Assembly (NCBI RefSeq): GCF_035539115.1
Contig: NZ_DATLJA010000020.1
Coordinates: 22,966 to 86,965, forward strand
Source of the DNA: Desulfitobacterium_A sp035539115
GTDB lineage: Bacteria; Bacillota; Desulfitobacteriia; Desulfitobacteriales; Desulfitobacteriaceae
Reading direction: 5' to 3'
DNA: 64,000 bases
Part shown: in pieces, positions 52,110 through 60,800 of the stretch
How positions within the stretch are numbered: position 1 is the stretch's first letter
How the letters are laid out: the number at the start of each line of letters is the position of its first letter
Program-made: the position numbers and the translations under genes
The notes under the pieces: model-generated
Database searches by the model: none
The model's input: only the letters and a program-made list of their open reading frames with translations
Told to the model about the DNA's origin: nothing

Positions 52110-52997
52110 ATGGAAGAATTTTCAGCTGAGACGAAACAATGGATAAATGAGGGTTGGGAAACTCGAAAAAATCACTTTCCAGATGTTATCGGCTTCGATT
52201 ATCCAGTTGCGACAGAAAGTATTAGTTTAACGGGTACCTCCTGCGAATTAAATTGTGCCCACTGTGGGCAGCATTATTTAAAAGGAATGACCGACTTAGC
52301 AGATGTTAAAGTCCCGCGGGAAGAAGAGGATGGATCCTCCTATCGTTCGGCTCTGATCAGTGGCGGGTGTACTTCTGAGGGGAAGGTTCCGTTCACGGCT
52401 CATCTCGATCTTCTTCACGAGCTTAAAAAGTCACGCCATCTCAATTTTCACGTTGGATTACTCGATGACGAAGAAATTCCGTTGCTCAAAGGATTAGCGG
52501 ATGTGGTATCCTTTGATTTTGTAGGGGATCAGGAAACGATTGAGGAAGTATATAGGTTAAAGCGTTCTTTAGTGGATTATATTCACGTTTATCAGAACTT
52601 AAAAAAACAGGTCCAAGTCATGCCCCACCTCACTTTAGGTCTGCGGGGCGGAGAATGGGGAGGCGAAGCGAAAGCACTGGACTTACTAGAGGAGTTAGGA
52701 CTTGACGGATTGGTATTTCTGGTGTTTATTCCGACTCCGGGAACACGCTATGCAGACCGACAACCGCCAGAGCTTGAATCAGTCATTCGTTTTTTGGCCC
52801 AGGCGCGCTTGCGGTTTCCAGACATTTCTCTGAGTTTGGGCTGTATGCGTCCAAAAGGTCAGTACCGGAAAAAACTTGATGAGGCAGGGGTAGCCTTAGG
52901 ACTCAATCGAATTGTGTTACCTACCCCGGATGCTCGACGTTTGGCAGTTGAGAGAGGTTTGAGCGTCGTACGCGGAGAGGAGTGTTGCGCATTATGA
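52110..52997 (+). CDS. radical-SAM protein, LipS1-like half of split lipoyl synthase
   Basis: A 295-residue radical-SAM protein with Cys45-x3-Cys49-x2-Cys52 (CELNCAHCG) for the SAM cluster. Other Cys residues in ISGGCTSEG, LSLGCMRPKG and the terminal EECCAL could hold a second cluster. It is not a canonical LipA, which carries an N-terminal CxxxxCxxxxxC motif. Position is the main evidence: the glycine cleavage genes lie before it, a second radical-SAM gene overlaps its end and an octanoyltransferase follows. This is the setting of LipS1/LipS2 lipoyl synthases described in archaea and some bacteria. ATG 52110 with TAAGGAGGAG; the frame upstream overlaps gcvPB and is not coding. Confidence 0.72.
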   Translation: MEEFSAETKQWINEGWETRKNHFPDVIGFDYPVATESISLTGTSCELNCAHCGQHYLKGMTDLADVKVPREEEDGSSYRSALISGGCTSEGKVPFTAHLDLLHELKKSRHLNFHVGLLDDEEIPLLKGLADVVSFDFVGDQETIEEVYRLKRSLVDYIHVYQNLKKQVQVMPHLTLGLRGGEWGGEAKALDLLEELGLDGLVFLVFIPTPGTRYADRQPPELESVIRFLAQARLRFPDISLSLGCMRPKGQYRKKLDEAGVALGLNRIVLPTPDARRLAVERGLSVVRGEECCAL

Positions 52998-53968
52998 TTC
53001 GGTGCTCGTTAGGTACTGCAAAAGTATTGGGACTCAGAAAAGTGAAAGTAGATGCCCTGCCGACCACTGCTTATCTGCTGCTGGGCGAACGTTGCAAGTT
53101 CAATTGTGCTTTTTGTGCTCAAGCTCGGGAAAGTGGTGCTAGGGCAGACCTCTTATCCCGTGTGAGTTGGCCTGACTATCAAGACGAGGAATTCTCCGCT
53201 AGCCTAAAGGGTTTAGCGGCAGAAGAAGCAGATTTTCATCGTCTTTGTTTTCAGGTTGTCCAAGACAAGGAGGCCTTGCAGGAGGTAAAGAAATGGGTCA
53301 GTCAAGTGAAGACTTCACGTCCCGAGCTACCCGTTTGTGTTTCGGCTGGCCCGAGGAGCATCGAGGAAATCGGGGAACTGATTCACTTAGGAGCGGAACA
53401 TGTAAGTATTGCCCTTGACGCGGCAACACCCGAAATCTTTGCCCAAATGAAAGACGGCTCCTGGGATTCACGGTATCTCTTATTAACGGAAGCAGCAGCA
53501 CATTACCCAGGACATCTAGCAACCCATTTAATTGTGGGGTTGGGGGAAACCGAGGAAGAGATGCTCACACGAATTCAGGATTTGCAGGATCGGGGAATCA
53601 TTGTAGCTCTTTTTGCGTTTACGCCAGTGAAAGGGACCCGCTTAGAAAAAGTGCCCCAACCGAAGATGGAGCATTATCGCAGGATTCAGGCAGGGTATTA
53701 TCTTGTTCGGAAAGGATTAGCCCAGGCAGAGAACTTTCGCTACGCGGAAGGGAAAGTGGTGAGTTACGGGTTAGCTCTTGAACAGCTTAAGAACGCGCTC
53801 CAAACGGGTGAGGCTTTCCGTACCTCAGGGTGCCCGGATTGTAACCGTCCCTACTTTAATGAAACTCCGGGGGAAGAGCTCTATAATTATCCTCGTCCTC
53901 TCCTGGCAGGGGAAATCGACAAAGCATGGCAGGAGCTTACGCGGAATCTCCAAGAATTACCTGAATAA
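52994..53968 (+). CDS. radical-SAM protein, LipS2-like half of split lipoyl synthase
   Basis: A 324-residue radical-SAM protein with Cys34-x3-Cys38-x2-Cys41 (CKFNCAFCA), a TIM-barrel core (AEHVSIALDAATPEIF, THLIVGLGETEEEML) and a C-terminal motif SGCPDCNRPYFNE followed by YNYPRPL that I associate with LipS2-type proteins. The start is ATG 52994, in an ATGA overlap with the upstream gene; an in-frame GTG at 52982 sits on the ribosome site. With its partner it would insert two sulfurs into octanoyl-GcvH. BioB-like function is the main alternative, but no biotin genes are near. Confidence 0.72.
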   Translation: MIRCSLGTAKVLGLRKVKVDALPTTAYLLLGERCKFNCAFCAQARESGARADLLSRVSWPDYQDEEFSASLKGLAAEEADFHRLCFQVVQDKEALQEVKKWVSQVKTSRPELPVCVSAGPRSIEEIGELIHLGAEHVSIALDAATPEIFAQMKDGSWDSRYLLLTEAAAHYPGHLATHLIVGLGETEEEMLTRIQDLQDRGIIVALFAFTPVKGTRLEKVPQPKMEHYRRIQAGYYLVRKGLAQAENFRYAEGKVVSYGLALEQLKNALQTGEAFRTSGCPDCNRPYFNETPGEELYNYPRPLLAGEIDKAWQELTRNLQELPE

Positions 53969-54026
53969 TGGCGACTTACGATAGTGGTGAAGTTCTAAAC
54001 TGCTAGACTGGATGAGGAGTAAAGAA

Positions 54027-54839
54027 ATGAAAACTTGGAGATATATTCCTTTTTCTATCCATACCGGAGCAGAGAATATGGCACTTGATGAGGCAATTAT
54101 GCTGAACATGCCTTGTGAAACGAATCCCCAACCGGTTTTAAGATTTTATGGCTGGAAACCCGCGACCCTCTCCCTAGGTTATGCTCAAAGTTATGCTAAG
54201 GAAGTCGTTGAAGAAGAATGCGTCAAAGCGGGTGTCGATGTGGTTCGCCGCCCGACCGGAGGCAGAGCGGTTCTCCATCAGTATGAATTAACCTATAGTG
54301 TCGTTGCGCCAGAAGAGGATGACCAAGTCAATGGAACAATTATTGAATCTTATCTAAAAATAAGCCAGGCTTTGCTTAAAGGGTTTCAAGCCTTAGGGAT
54401 CTCAGCGGAGATGGTCGCCCATTCTGGTGTGGGTAAAGAGAGTTCTGCCGCCTGTTTTGATGCGCCGTCTTGGTACGAGCTTGTGGTGGATGGTATGAAG
54501 TTAGTAGGTAGTGCCCAAGTTCGTAAGGATGGAATGCTTTTACAGCATGGGTCAATCCCCTTACATTTTGATGCTGAGCTATTATTCAGACTTTTGAAGT
54601 TCTCGAAACCGGAAGTACGGCAACGCTTTTTAACTGGTTTTATGCAAAAAGCCTGTGCACTCGATGAAGTCTGGCTTAATCCTGTTAGTCGGGAGGAATT
54701 GGAACGGGAGATTTGTATCGGTTTTCAAGAAGTGATGAAGATCGAGTTTCTTCCTTCGAAGTTAAAGTCGGCTGAACAAGTTCTGGTTCCCGGACTTGTT
54801 CAAAAATACCAGTCTTCAGAGTGGACTAAAAAAAGATAG
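54027..54839 (+). CDS. lipM: LipM-type octanoyltransferase
   Basis: A 270-residue member of the lipoate-ligase fold family. RRPTGGRAVLHQ matches the family RRxxGGxAVxH motif. Cys143 in SAACFDAPSWYELVVDGMK (in part) matches the catalytic Cys of Bacillus LipM, which moves octanoate from acyl carrier protein to GcvH, so it is likely a transferase and not an ATP-dependent lipoate ligase. LVGSAQVRKDGMLLQHGSI is also characteristic. ATG 54027 with AGGAG. It closes the gcv-lipS cluster. Confidence 0.87.
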   Translation: MKTWRYIPFSIHTGAENMALDEAIMLNMPCETNPQPVLRFYGWKPATLSLGYAQSYAKEVVEEECVKAGVDVVRRPTGGRAVLHQYELTYSVVAPEEDDQVNGTIIESYLKISQALLKGFQALGISAEMVAHSGVGKESSAACFDAPSWYELVVDGMKLVGSAQVRKDGMLLQHGSIPLHFDAELLFRLLKFSKPEVRQRFLTGFMQKACALDEVWLNPVSREELEREICIGFQEVMKIEFLPSKLKSAEQVLVPGLVQKYQSSEWTKKR

Positions 54840-54933
54840 AGAAGTTAGACTAAAATTAGCAGGAATTAAGATTGTATGAGAGAAATCCTACAGTTGAACC
54901 TATACGTATACTTACCGAAGGAGGTGACCCTAT

Positions 54934-55665
54934 ATGAGAATTGAAGTACTACCTAGTGCAGGAACACCTGTCCTTCCTTATTTGGAAGACAAGCTTGTCA
55001 TCGTCATCGATGTTTTAAGGGCCACTAGTACCATGGTTACGGCCCTAGCCAATGGTTGTCAAGCCATTCTCCCGGTTTTGACTCCGGAGGAAGCGTTTGA
55101 AAGGCGTTTGGAAATTCCGGGTGTACTCCTCGGTGGAGAACGTCGGTCCATGCGGATCGAGGGCTTTGATTTGGGGAACTCGCCCTTTGATTATGCCCCA
55201 GAAAAGGTGGGCGGAAAAAGGGTGATCATGACGACCACCAATGGAACACGGGCGATTCGTGCGGCTGCTGAGGCTAAGGCGGTTTGGATGGCTTCCTTTC
55301 TTAATCTTGAAAGCATCGTACGGGCGATCCATCATCTTAAACAACGGATTTCGCTAGAAGGTATCGTAATTTTTTGTGCCGGAACAGAGGATCGATTTGA
55401 TTTACCTGATACGTTATGTGCAGGTATGCTCATTGATGCGCTAGGCCAAGATATTCAATTGAATGATTTGGGGGAAGCGGCACGAATGATTTATCAGATT
55501 TCTAAGCTTAACCTTCTCGAGACGATCGAGCAATCCGATCATGGGCACCGTCTTCTCGAATTGGGTTTTGAGAAAGATGTTGTCTATTGTTCGACAGCGA
55601 ATATTCTTCCTATTGTTCCTGCCCTCGTTGATGGAGAGGTTATTTGGCAGATGGAAAGTCTTTAA
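54934..55665 (+). CDS. ComB-family 2-phosphosulfolactate phosphatase-like protein
   Basis: A 243-residue protein of the ComB family, with VIVIDVLRATSTMVTALANG, GERRSMRIEGFDLGNSP and TTTNGTRAI characteristic. In methanogens ComB dephosphorylates 2-phosphosulfolactate in coenzyme M synthesis; in bacteria the substrate is often unknown. No other coenzyme M or sulfolactate gene is nearby. Perfect AAGGAGGTGA site, ATG start. It is followed 38 bp later by the pyruvate-kinase-domain gene and may share its transcript. Confidence 0.85.
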   Translation: MRIEVLPSAGTPVLPYLEDKLVIVIDVLRATSTMVTALANGCQAILPVLTPEEAFERRLEIPGVLLGGERRSMRIEGFDLGNSPFDYAPEKVGGKRVIMTTTNGTRAIRAAAEAKAVWMASFLNLESIVRAIHHLKQRISLEGIVIFCAGTEDRFDLPDTLCAGMLIDALGQDIQLNDLGEAARMIYQISKLNLLETIEQSDHGHRLLELGFEKDVVYCSTANILPIVPALVDGEVIWQMESL

Positions 55666-55703
55666 TTAGGGAAAAATACTGGAAAGTAGAGCAAAGGAGA
55701 AAA

Positions 55704-56258
55704 ATGAATATGGAGGTAAAGTATTTTGAAGAGCCGGGTCCAGAGAATACTCCGGAGGTAATACGGTTAGTGTTGAAGCGAGCGCAGGAGCTAGGTATTT
55801 CCACGCTCATTGTTGCTTCGAACTCTGGGGCTACAGCTGAACTCTTCTTGAATCAAGGCGTACAGGTCGTTTGCGTGACTCATCATGTCGGCTTTGCAGG
55901 ACCAGGTGTTGATGAAATGGAGAAAGAACGCCGAAAAGGTTTAGAGGACAGCGGGGTAAAAGTGTTGACAACGACCCACCTTTTTGCGGGGATTGATCGT
56001 GCATTAAGGATCCAAAATGGCGGACTTTACCCGGGGGAAATCGTGGCCCATGCGTTAAGGCTTTTTGGACAGGGAATTAAAGTCGGAATTGAGTGCTCAG
56101 TTATGGCCCTCGATGCGGGCTTGATTGAATTTGGCGAAAAGGTGATTGCCATAGCGGGAACAGGGCATGGTGCAGATAGCGCTATTGTCCTGACCCCACA
56201 GCATTCCAATTACTTTTTCAAAACGAAGGTTCATGAAATTATCTGTAAACCGCTCTAA
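55704..56258 (+). CDS. stand-alone pyruvate-kinase C-terminal-like domain protein
   Basis: A 184-residue protein matching only the alpha/beta C-terminal domain of pyruvate kinase (RAQELGISTLIVASNSGATAEL in parts, VVCVTHHVGFAGPG). It has no catalytic barrel, so it is not a kinase. Such small proteins occur in anaerobes and archaea; their function is unknown. ATG 55704 with AAAGGAG is used. Its closing KVIAIAGTGHGADSAIVL segment could bind a phosphorylated ligand as the domain does in some pyruvate kinases. Confidence 0.8.
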   Translation: MNMEVKYFEEPGPENTPEVIRLVLKRAQELGISTLIVASNSGATAELFLNQGVQVVCVTHHVGFAGPGVDEMEKERRKGLEDSGVKVLTTTHLFAGIDRALRIQNGGLYPGEIVAHALRLFGQGIKVGIECSVMALDAGLIEFGEKVIAIAGTGHGADSAIVLTPQHSNYFFKTKVHEIICKPL

Positions 56259-56299
56259 AAAACGAACTAAGAAGACATTTTGACGAAAAAAGGAGTATA

Positions 56300-56353
56300 A
56301 TGATGAAAGCGCTACGAACCATAGATTTGTGGCATACTATCACGGGAGGTTAG
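56300..56353 (+). CDS. possible 17-residue leader peptide before pduL
   Basis: A short frame encodes MMKALRTIDLWHTITGG. It has a good AAAGGAG site 4-7 bp upstream. Its TAG stop lies directly after the pduL ribosome site GGGAGGT and 1 bp before the pduL TTG, so translation of the two could be coupled. Nothing else supports it being real. Confidence 0.3.
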   Translation: MMKALRTIDLWHTITGG

Positions 56354-56354
56354 A

Positions 56355-56939
56355 TTGAAAATGGAAACTTTTAAAGTAAATGTAGGAATATCGAATCGTC
56401 ACATTCACTTATCACCGGAAGATCTTGAGACCTTGTTTGGGGCAGGTTATAAGCTTACCCCAACTAAAGATTTGAGCCAACCTGGTCAATTTGCTACCGC
56501 GGAGCAGGTAACGCTTGTCGGTCCGAAAGGTTCAATGGAAGGCGTACGCATTCTTGGACCCGTTCGTAAAGCAACTCAAATTGAGTTAGCAGCGACAGAT
56601 ACGTTCAAGCTGGGAGTTAAACCTCCGGTTCGGGATTCGGGAGATCTTAGGGGAACTCCGGGACTCGAAGTTGTCGGACCAAAAGGAAAAATTCAATTAG
56701 AGCATGGGACCGTAATCGCAGCTCGCCACATTCATATGACTCCTGAGGATGCTAAAAAGTATAACCTAAAAGATGGAGATCATGTCAAAGTGGCTGTTGA
56801 CGGACCGCGAGCTGGAGTTTTTGAACGGGTACTTATTCGTGTCAGCCCAAACTATGCCTTAGATATGCATGTTGATACTGATGAGGGAAATGCTTTTGGT
56901 TTGAAAAACGGTATGCAGCTCGATGTTATCCTCGAATAA
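56355..56939 (+). CDS. pduL: phosphate propanoyltransferase PduL-like
   Basis: A 194-residue phosphotransacylase of the PduL family, which interconverts acyl-CoA and acyl phosphate. The two His-rich Zn-binding motifs are present: NRHIHLSPEDLETLFG and ARHIHMTPEDAKKYN, with a closing VDTDEGNAFG. It lacks the N-terminal microcompartment-targeting extension, so it is probably a general cytosolic enzyme making acetyl or propionyl phosphate. TTG 56355 or ATG 56361. A terminator follows. Confidence 0.92.
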   Translation: MKMETFKVNVGISNRHIHLSPEDLETLFGAGYKLTPTKDLSQPGQFATAEQVTLVGPKGSMEGVRILGPVRKATQIELAATDTFKLGVKPPVRDSGDLRGTPGLEVVGPKGKIQLEHGTVIAARHIHMTPEDAKKYNLKDGDHVKVAVDGPRAGVFERVLIRVSPNYALDMHVDTDEGNAFGLKNGMQLDVILE

Positions 56940-56995
56940 AACGAAATAGGAAGAACGATCAACGATAAAGGAAACTTAACTTCAAATTCAATAGG

Positions 56996-57031
56996 ATAGA
57001 AGGCTTGGAATTCAGAGCCTTCTATTTTTTT
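56996..57031 (+). terminator. intrinsic terminator after pduL
   Basis: A 10-bp stem ATAGAAGGCT/AGCCTTCTAT (56996-57005 with 57016-57025) followed by a T run. Confidence 0.85.
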
Positions 57032-57114
57032 ACCTTTTTTTGATTTAGATCACAATGCGAAAGTTAATATTTAAGTAAAATAAGGGAGGAGTTGAAGGGG
57101 AAAAATGGAGGCTG

Positions 57115-57143
57115 TTTACAGATTGAAAAGGAAATGATAAACT
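57115..57143 (+). promoter_or_regulatory. probable sigma-A promoter of the TetR gene
   Basis: TTTACA (57115-57120) and TAAACT (57138-57143) are spaced 17 bp. The -10 ends at the first bases of the palindromic operator at 57142-57173, the layout expected for repression. Confidence 0.45.
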
Positions 57144-57173
57144 AAGGATGTTAGTAGATACTAACATCCTTAG
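57142..57173. promoter_or_regulatory. perfect 32-bp palindrome, TetR operator
   Basis: CTAAGGATGTTAGTA and its exact reverse complement flank a 2-bp centre. The core TGTTAGTAGATACTAACA resembles operators of TetR-family repressors. It lies 32 bp before the tetR start, so autorepression and control of the activase gene is likely. With no T-run it is unlikely to be a terminator. Confidence 0.8.
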
Positions 57174-57205
57174 GCAGAAAAACCGGCTTCGGGGAGGAAT
57201 AATAA

Positions 57206-57820
57206 ATGATCTCTGCGACGGAACAGAAAATCCTAGAAGCCTCCTTATTGCTTTTTTCACAAAAAGGGTATGATGCCGTAACTACCAAGGAAATTGCGCT
57301 TCATTCCGGGGTTAGTGAAATGACGCTTTTTCGGCATTTTGCTTGTAAACGGAATCTTTTCGAGACGATGTTTGAAACATACATCGTCAATCCGCAGTTC
57401 AAAGCCCTCTTTGAGCAACAGATGGAAGAAAATATCGAAAAAGATTTAATAAAAATTTGTCAATGCTACCAGGAAAACTTGCGAAAGAACCAGAAGATTA
57501 TTATGTTGCAATTACGTAATCAGGATTTCATATCAATATCCGATGCTCCATTATGTAGAATTCCTAGTGAGCTAAAAAGGCTGTTAATGGATTACTTGTC
57601 CAAGATGAAGGAGAAAGGATACTTTATAGCAGATGTGGAAATAGGGGCTGTGAATATTCTTGCTTATAACTTTGGCTTGTTTATGTTCTGTCTGGTTAAC
57701 AAGCAATTGCTATCTGGAACGGAGATCGACAAATGTATTGCCGATTATGCCAAAAAACTGTCTGTCCAAAGCCAATGCCCAATGGCCGGTGGACCTAGGA
57801 CTACAATGGAGGAGAAATAA
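57206..57820 (+). CDS. TetR/AcrR-family transcriptional regulator
   Basis: A 204-residue regulator. The N-terminal helix-turn-helix is clear (ILEASLLLFSQKGYDAVTTKEIALHSGVSEMTLFRHF in parts); the C-terminal ligand domain is divergent, so the inducer cannot be guessed. ATG start with GGGGAGGAA. The stop overlaps the start of the activase gene by one base (TAATG), which ties the two in one transcript. Confidence 0.92.
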   Translation: MISATEQKILEASLLLFSQKGYDAVTTKEIALHSGVSEMTLFRHFACKRNLFETMFETYIVNPQFKALFEQQMEENIEKDLIKICQCYQENLRKNQKIIMLQLRNQDFISISDAPLCRIPSELKRLLMDYLSKMKEKGYFIADVEIGAVNILAYNFGLFMFCLVNKQLLSGTEIDKCIADYAKKLSVQSQCPMAGGPRTTMEEK

Positions 57821-60800
57821 TGAAAGTATTAAATGTAGGATTAGATATAGGCTCGACTACTGTGAAAATAGTTGTGCTTAGTGATGATAATCAAATTGTA
57901 TATAAGAAGTACCTAAGGCACTTTTCCAATATCAAGAATACGGTCATTGGGATGATCGAGGATGCAAAACAGGCCATCCAAGGACATGGGTTAACCTTAA
58001 TGATTACCGGCTCAGGTGGCTTTAATATTTCTGAGAAACTCAAAGTTCCGTTCATTCAAGAGGTTATTGCCTGTACGAATGCGATCAAGTCGCAAATTCC
58101 GAGTACTGATGCTGCGATTGAGCTCGGGGGAGAAGATGCGAAGATTACGTTTTTAGGGGAATCGATGGAGCAGCGGATGAATGGGACCTGCGCTGGTGGA
58201 ACCGGAGCTTTCATCGATCAAATGGCCACTCTTTTGCAGACCGATGCGGCAGGGTTAAATGAGCTGGCTAAGAACTACCAGAATATATATCCGATTGCCT
58301 CTCGTTGCGGGGTTTTTGCGAAGACAGATGTTCAACCCCTGCTCAATGAGGGGGCAGCGAAGGAAGATATCGCTGCTTCAGTGCTTCAAGCCGTTGTCAA
58401 TCAGACAATCAGTGGTTTGGCACAAGGCCGGCCAATCCATGGGCATGTGGCTTTTCTCGGCGGTCCGTTACACTTTATGTCGGAGCTTCGTCAACGCTTT
58501 ATTGAGACCTTGAAGCTCACGGATCAAGATGTCGTTTTTCCCGATGATTCCCAGTTCTTTGTAGCAATCGGAGCCGCTATCTCCTCGCGCAGTGAAGAAC
58601 CAATTTCTTTTGAATGTTTGTATGAGCGGACTCCGGCCATTTGTAAGATGAGGGAGGGGGATAGCGAGGCAATGGACCCTCTCTTTGCCAATGAGGAAGA
58701 ATATCTAGCTTTCTTAGCACGCCATGAAAAGTATAAAGTAAAACGTGAAAATCTTGATACCTACGCGGGCAAGGCATATTTAGGAATTGATGCGGGGTCA
58801 ACGACAACGAAAATCGCCTTAATTGGCGAGGGAGGAAGTCTCCTCTATTCGTATTATGGAAGCAACCTGGGTAGCCCTCTCGAGTCGACAATTGAAGCAC
58901 TCAAGGAACTCTTTGCCAAGAAGAATTCGCAGACGGAAATTGTGAATTCGGCAGTCACCGGATATGGGGAGCATCTGATTAAAGCTGCACTGAAAGTGGA
59001 TATCGGGGAAATCGAAACGGTTGCTCATTTCAAAGCTGCGGATTTTTTCCAACCGGGCGTGGATTTTGTTCTTGATATTGGTGGACAAGATATGAAGAGC
59101 TTAGTCATTAAAGACGGGGTCATTGATTCGATCAGCCTTAATGAAGCCTGCTCTTCCGGCTGTGGTTCCTTTATCGAGACTTTCGCGAATTCCCTCAATG
59201 TCGGGGTGAAAGAGTTTGCCCAGCTTGGCGTAAGGTCGAAAAAACCAGTTGATTTAGGGACTCGTTGTACTGTCTTCATGAACTCGAAAGTGAAGCAAGC
59301 GCAAAAAGACGGCGCCGAGGTGGGTGATATTTCCGCGGGAATTTCCCTCTCTGTGATCAAGAATGCGCTTTTTAAAGTCATTCGTTTGCGGAGTACGGAA
59401 GAATTGGGTGAAAAGGTCGTTGTGCAAGGTGGAACCTTCTATAATGATGCGGTTCTGCGCTCTTTTGAAAAGATCCTCGGTCGGGACGTGGTTCGCCCGG
59501 ATATCGCGGGAATTATGGGGGCTTTCGGGTCGGCCTTAGTGGCGCGCGAACGCTATGAGGAAGGATATGAATCTAGCCTTCTCCGTGGTGAAGAACTTGA
59601 AAGTTTCTCGACAGAGACAACCATGAAACGTTGTGGACTCTGCGGAAATAACTGCATGGTAACTGTCAAGCATTTCTCGAGCGAAAGTGAGTTTTTCTCC
59701 GGCAACCGCTGTGAACGGGGTGCCGGCAAGGAGATTTGTCATAACGATATTCCAAATCTTTATGAATTTAAGTATAAACGCGTTTTTAACTATAAACCGT
59801 TAAAAGAAAGCGAAGCTAAACGCGGTGTAATTGGTATGCCTAGGGTGCTTAATATATATGAGGATTATCCCTTCTGGTACACTTTTTTCACGGAGCTTGG
59901 TTATCGCATCGTTTTATCTACCCGCACCTCGAAAAAGATCTATGAACAGGGTATGGATACAATTCCTTCAGAATCGGCATGTTACCCGGCCAAGCTCGTT
60001 CACGGCCATATTGTCGATTTAGTGAATAAAGGAATTACCAAAATCTTTTATCCTAGCATCCCCTATAATATTGAAGAAGACTCAGGAGCGAATAATCACT
60101 ACAACTGTCCGGTTGTGACTTCTTATCCAGAAACGATTTGGGCGAATATGGATATTTTGCGTCATAACGAGATCACCTTCTACCATCCGTTTTTGCCGTT
60201 GGATATGCCAAAACGGATGGCGAAACGCCTTGTTAAAGAGCTGGCCCCAGAGGGAATTCCCAAGCATGAACTTGTGGAGGCCATGCGTAAAGGGTATGAG
60301 GAGTTAGCGGCCTATAAACAAGAGGTACGTGATCAGGGTGAAAAGACGCTTGAATATATTCGACAGCACCATATGAAAGGGATTGTTCTGGCAGGACGCC
60401 CCTATCATATTGACCCGGAAATCAATCATGGGATTCCTGAGATGATCAGCGCCTATGGATTTGCAATTCTCTCTGAGGATTCGATCCGACATTTATTGCC
60501 TGTTGAGAGACCAATCCGGGTTGTCGATCAATGGGTGTATCATTCACGTCTTTATTCTGCTACAAGTTATGTCGCTCAACAGTCTGATCTTGAGCTTGTC
60601 CAGTTAACCTCATTCGGGTGTGGTCTCGATGCTGTGACCAGTGACCAAGTCAAAGAGATTTTGGAACGTTATGGTAAAATCTATACGCTTTTGAAAATTG
60701 ATGAAATCAATAATTTAGGAGCGGCTCGTATTCGAATCCGTTCTTTGATTGCAGCGATTAACGAGCGCGATAAACGTAACTTTATGCCTCAAAAACTTTA

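Noticed and set aside
54898..54915. Palindromic TATACGTATA before the ComB-like gene
   Set aside because: Only 10 bp and A/T-rich; no regulator nearby to support an operator.
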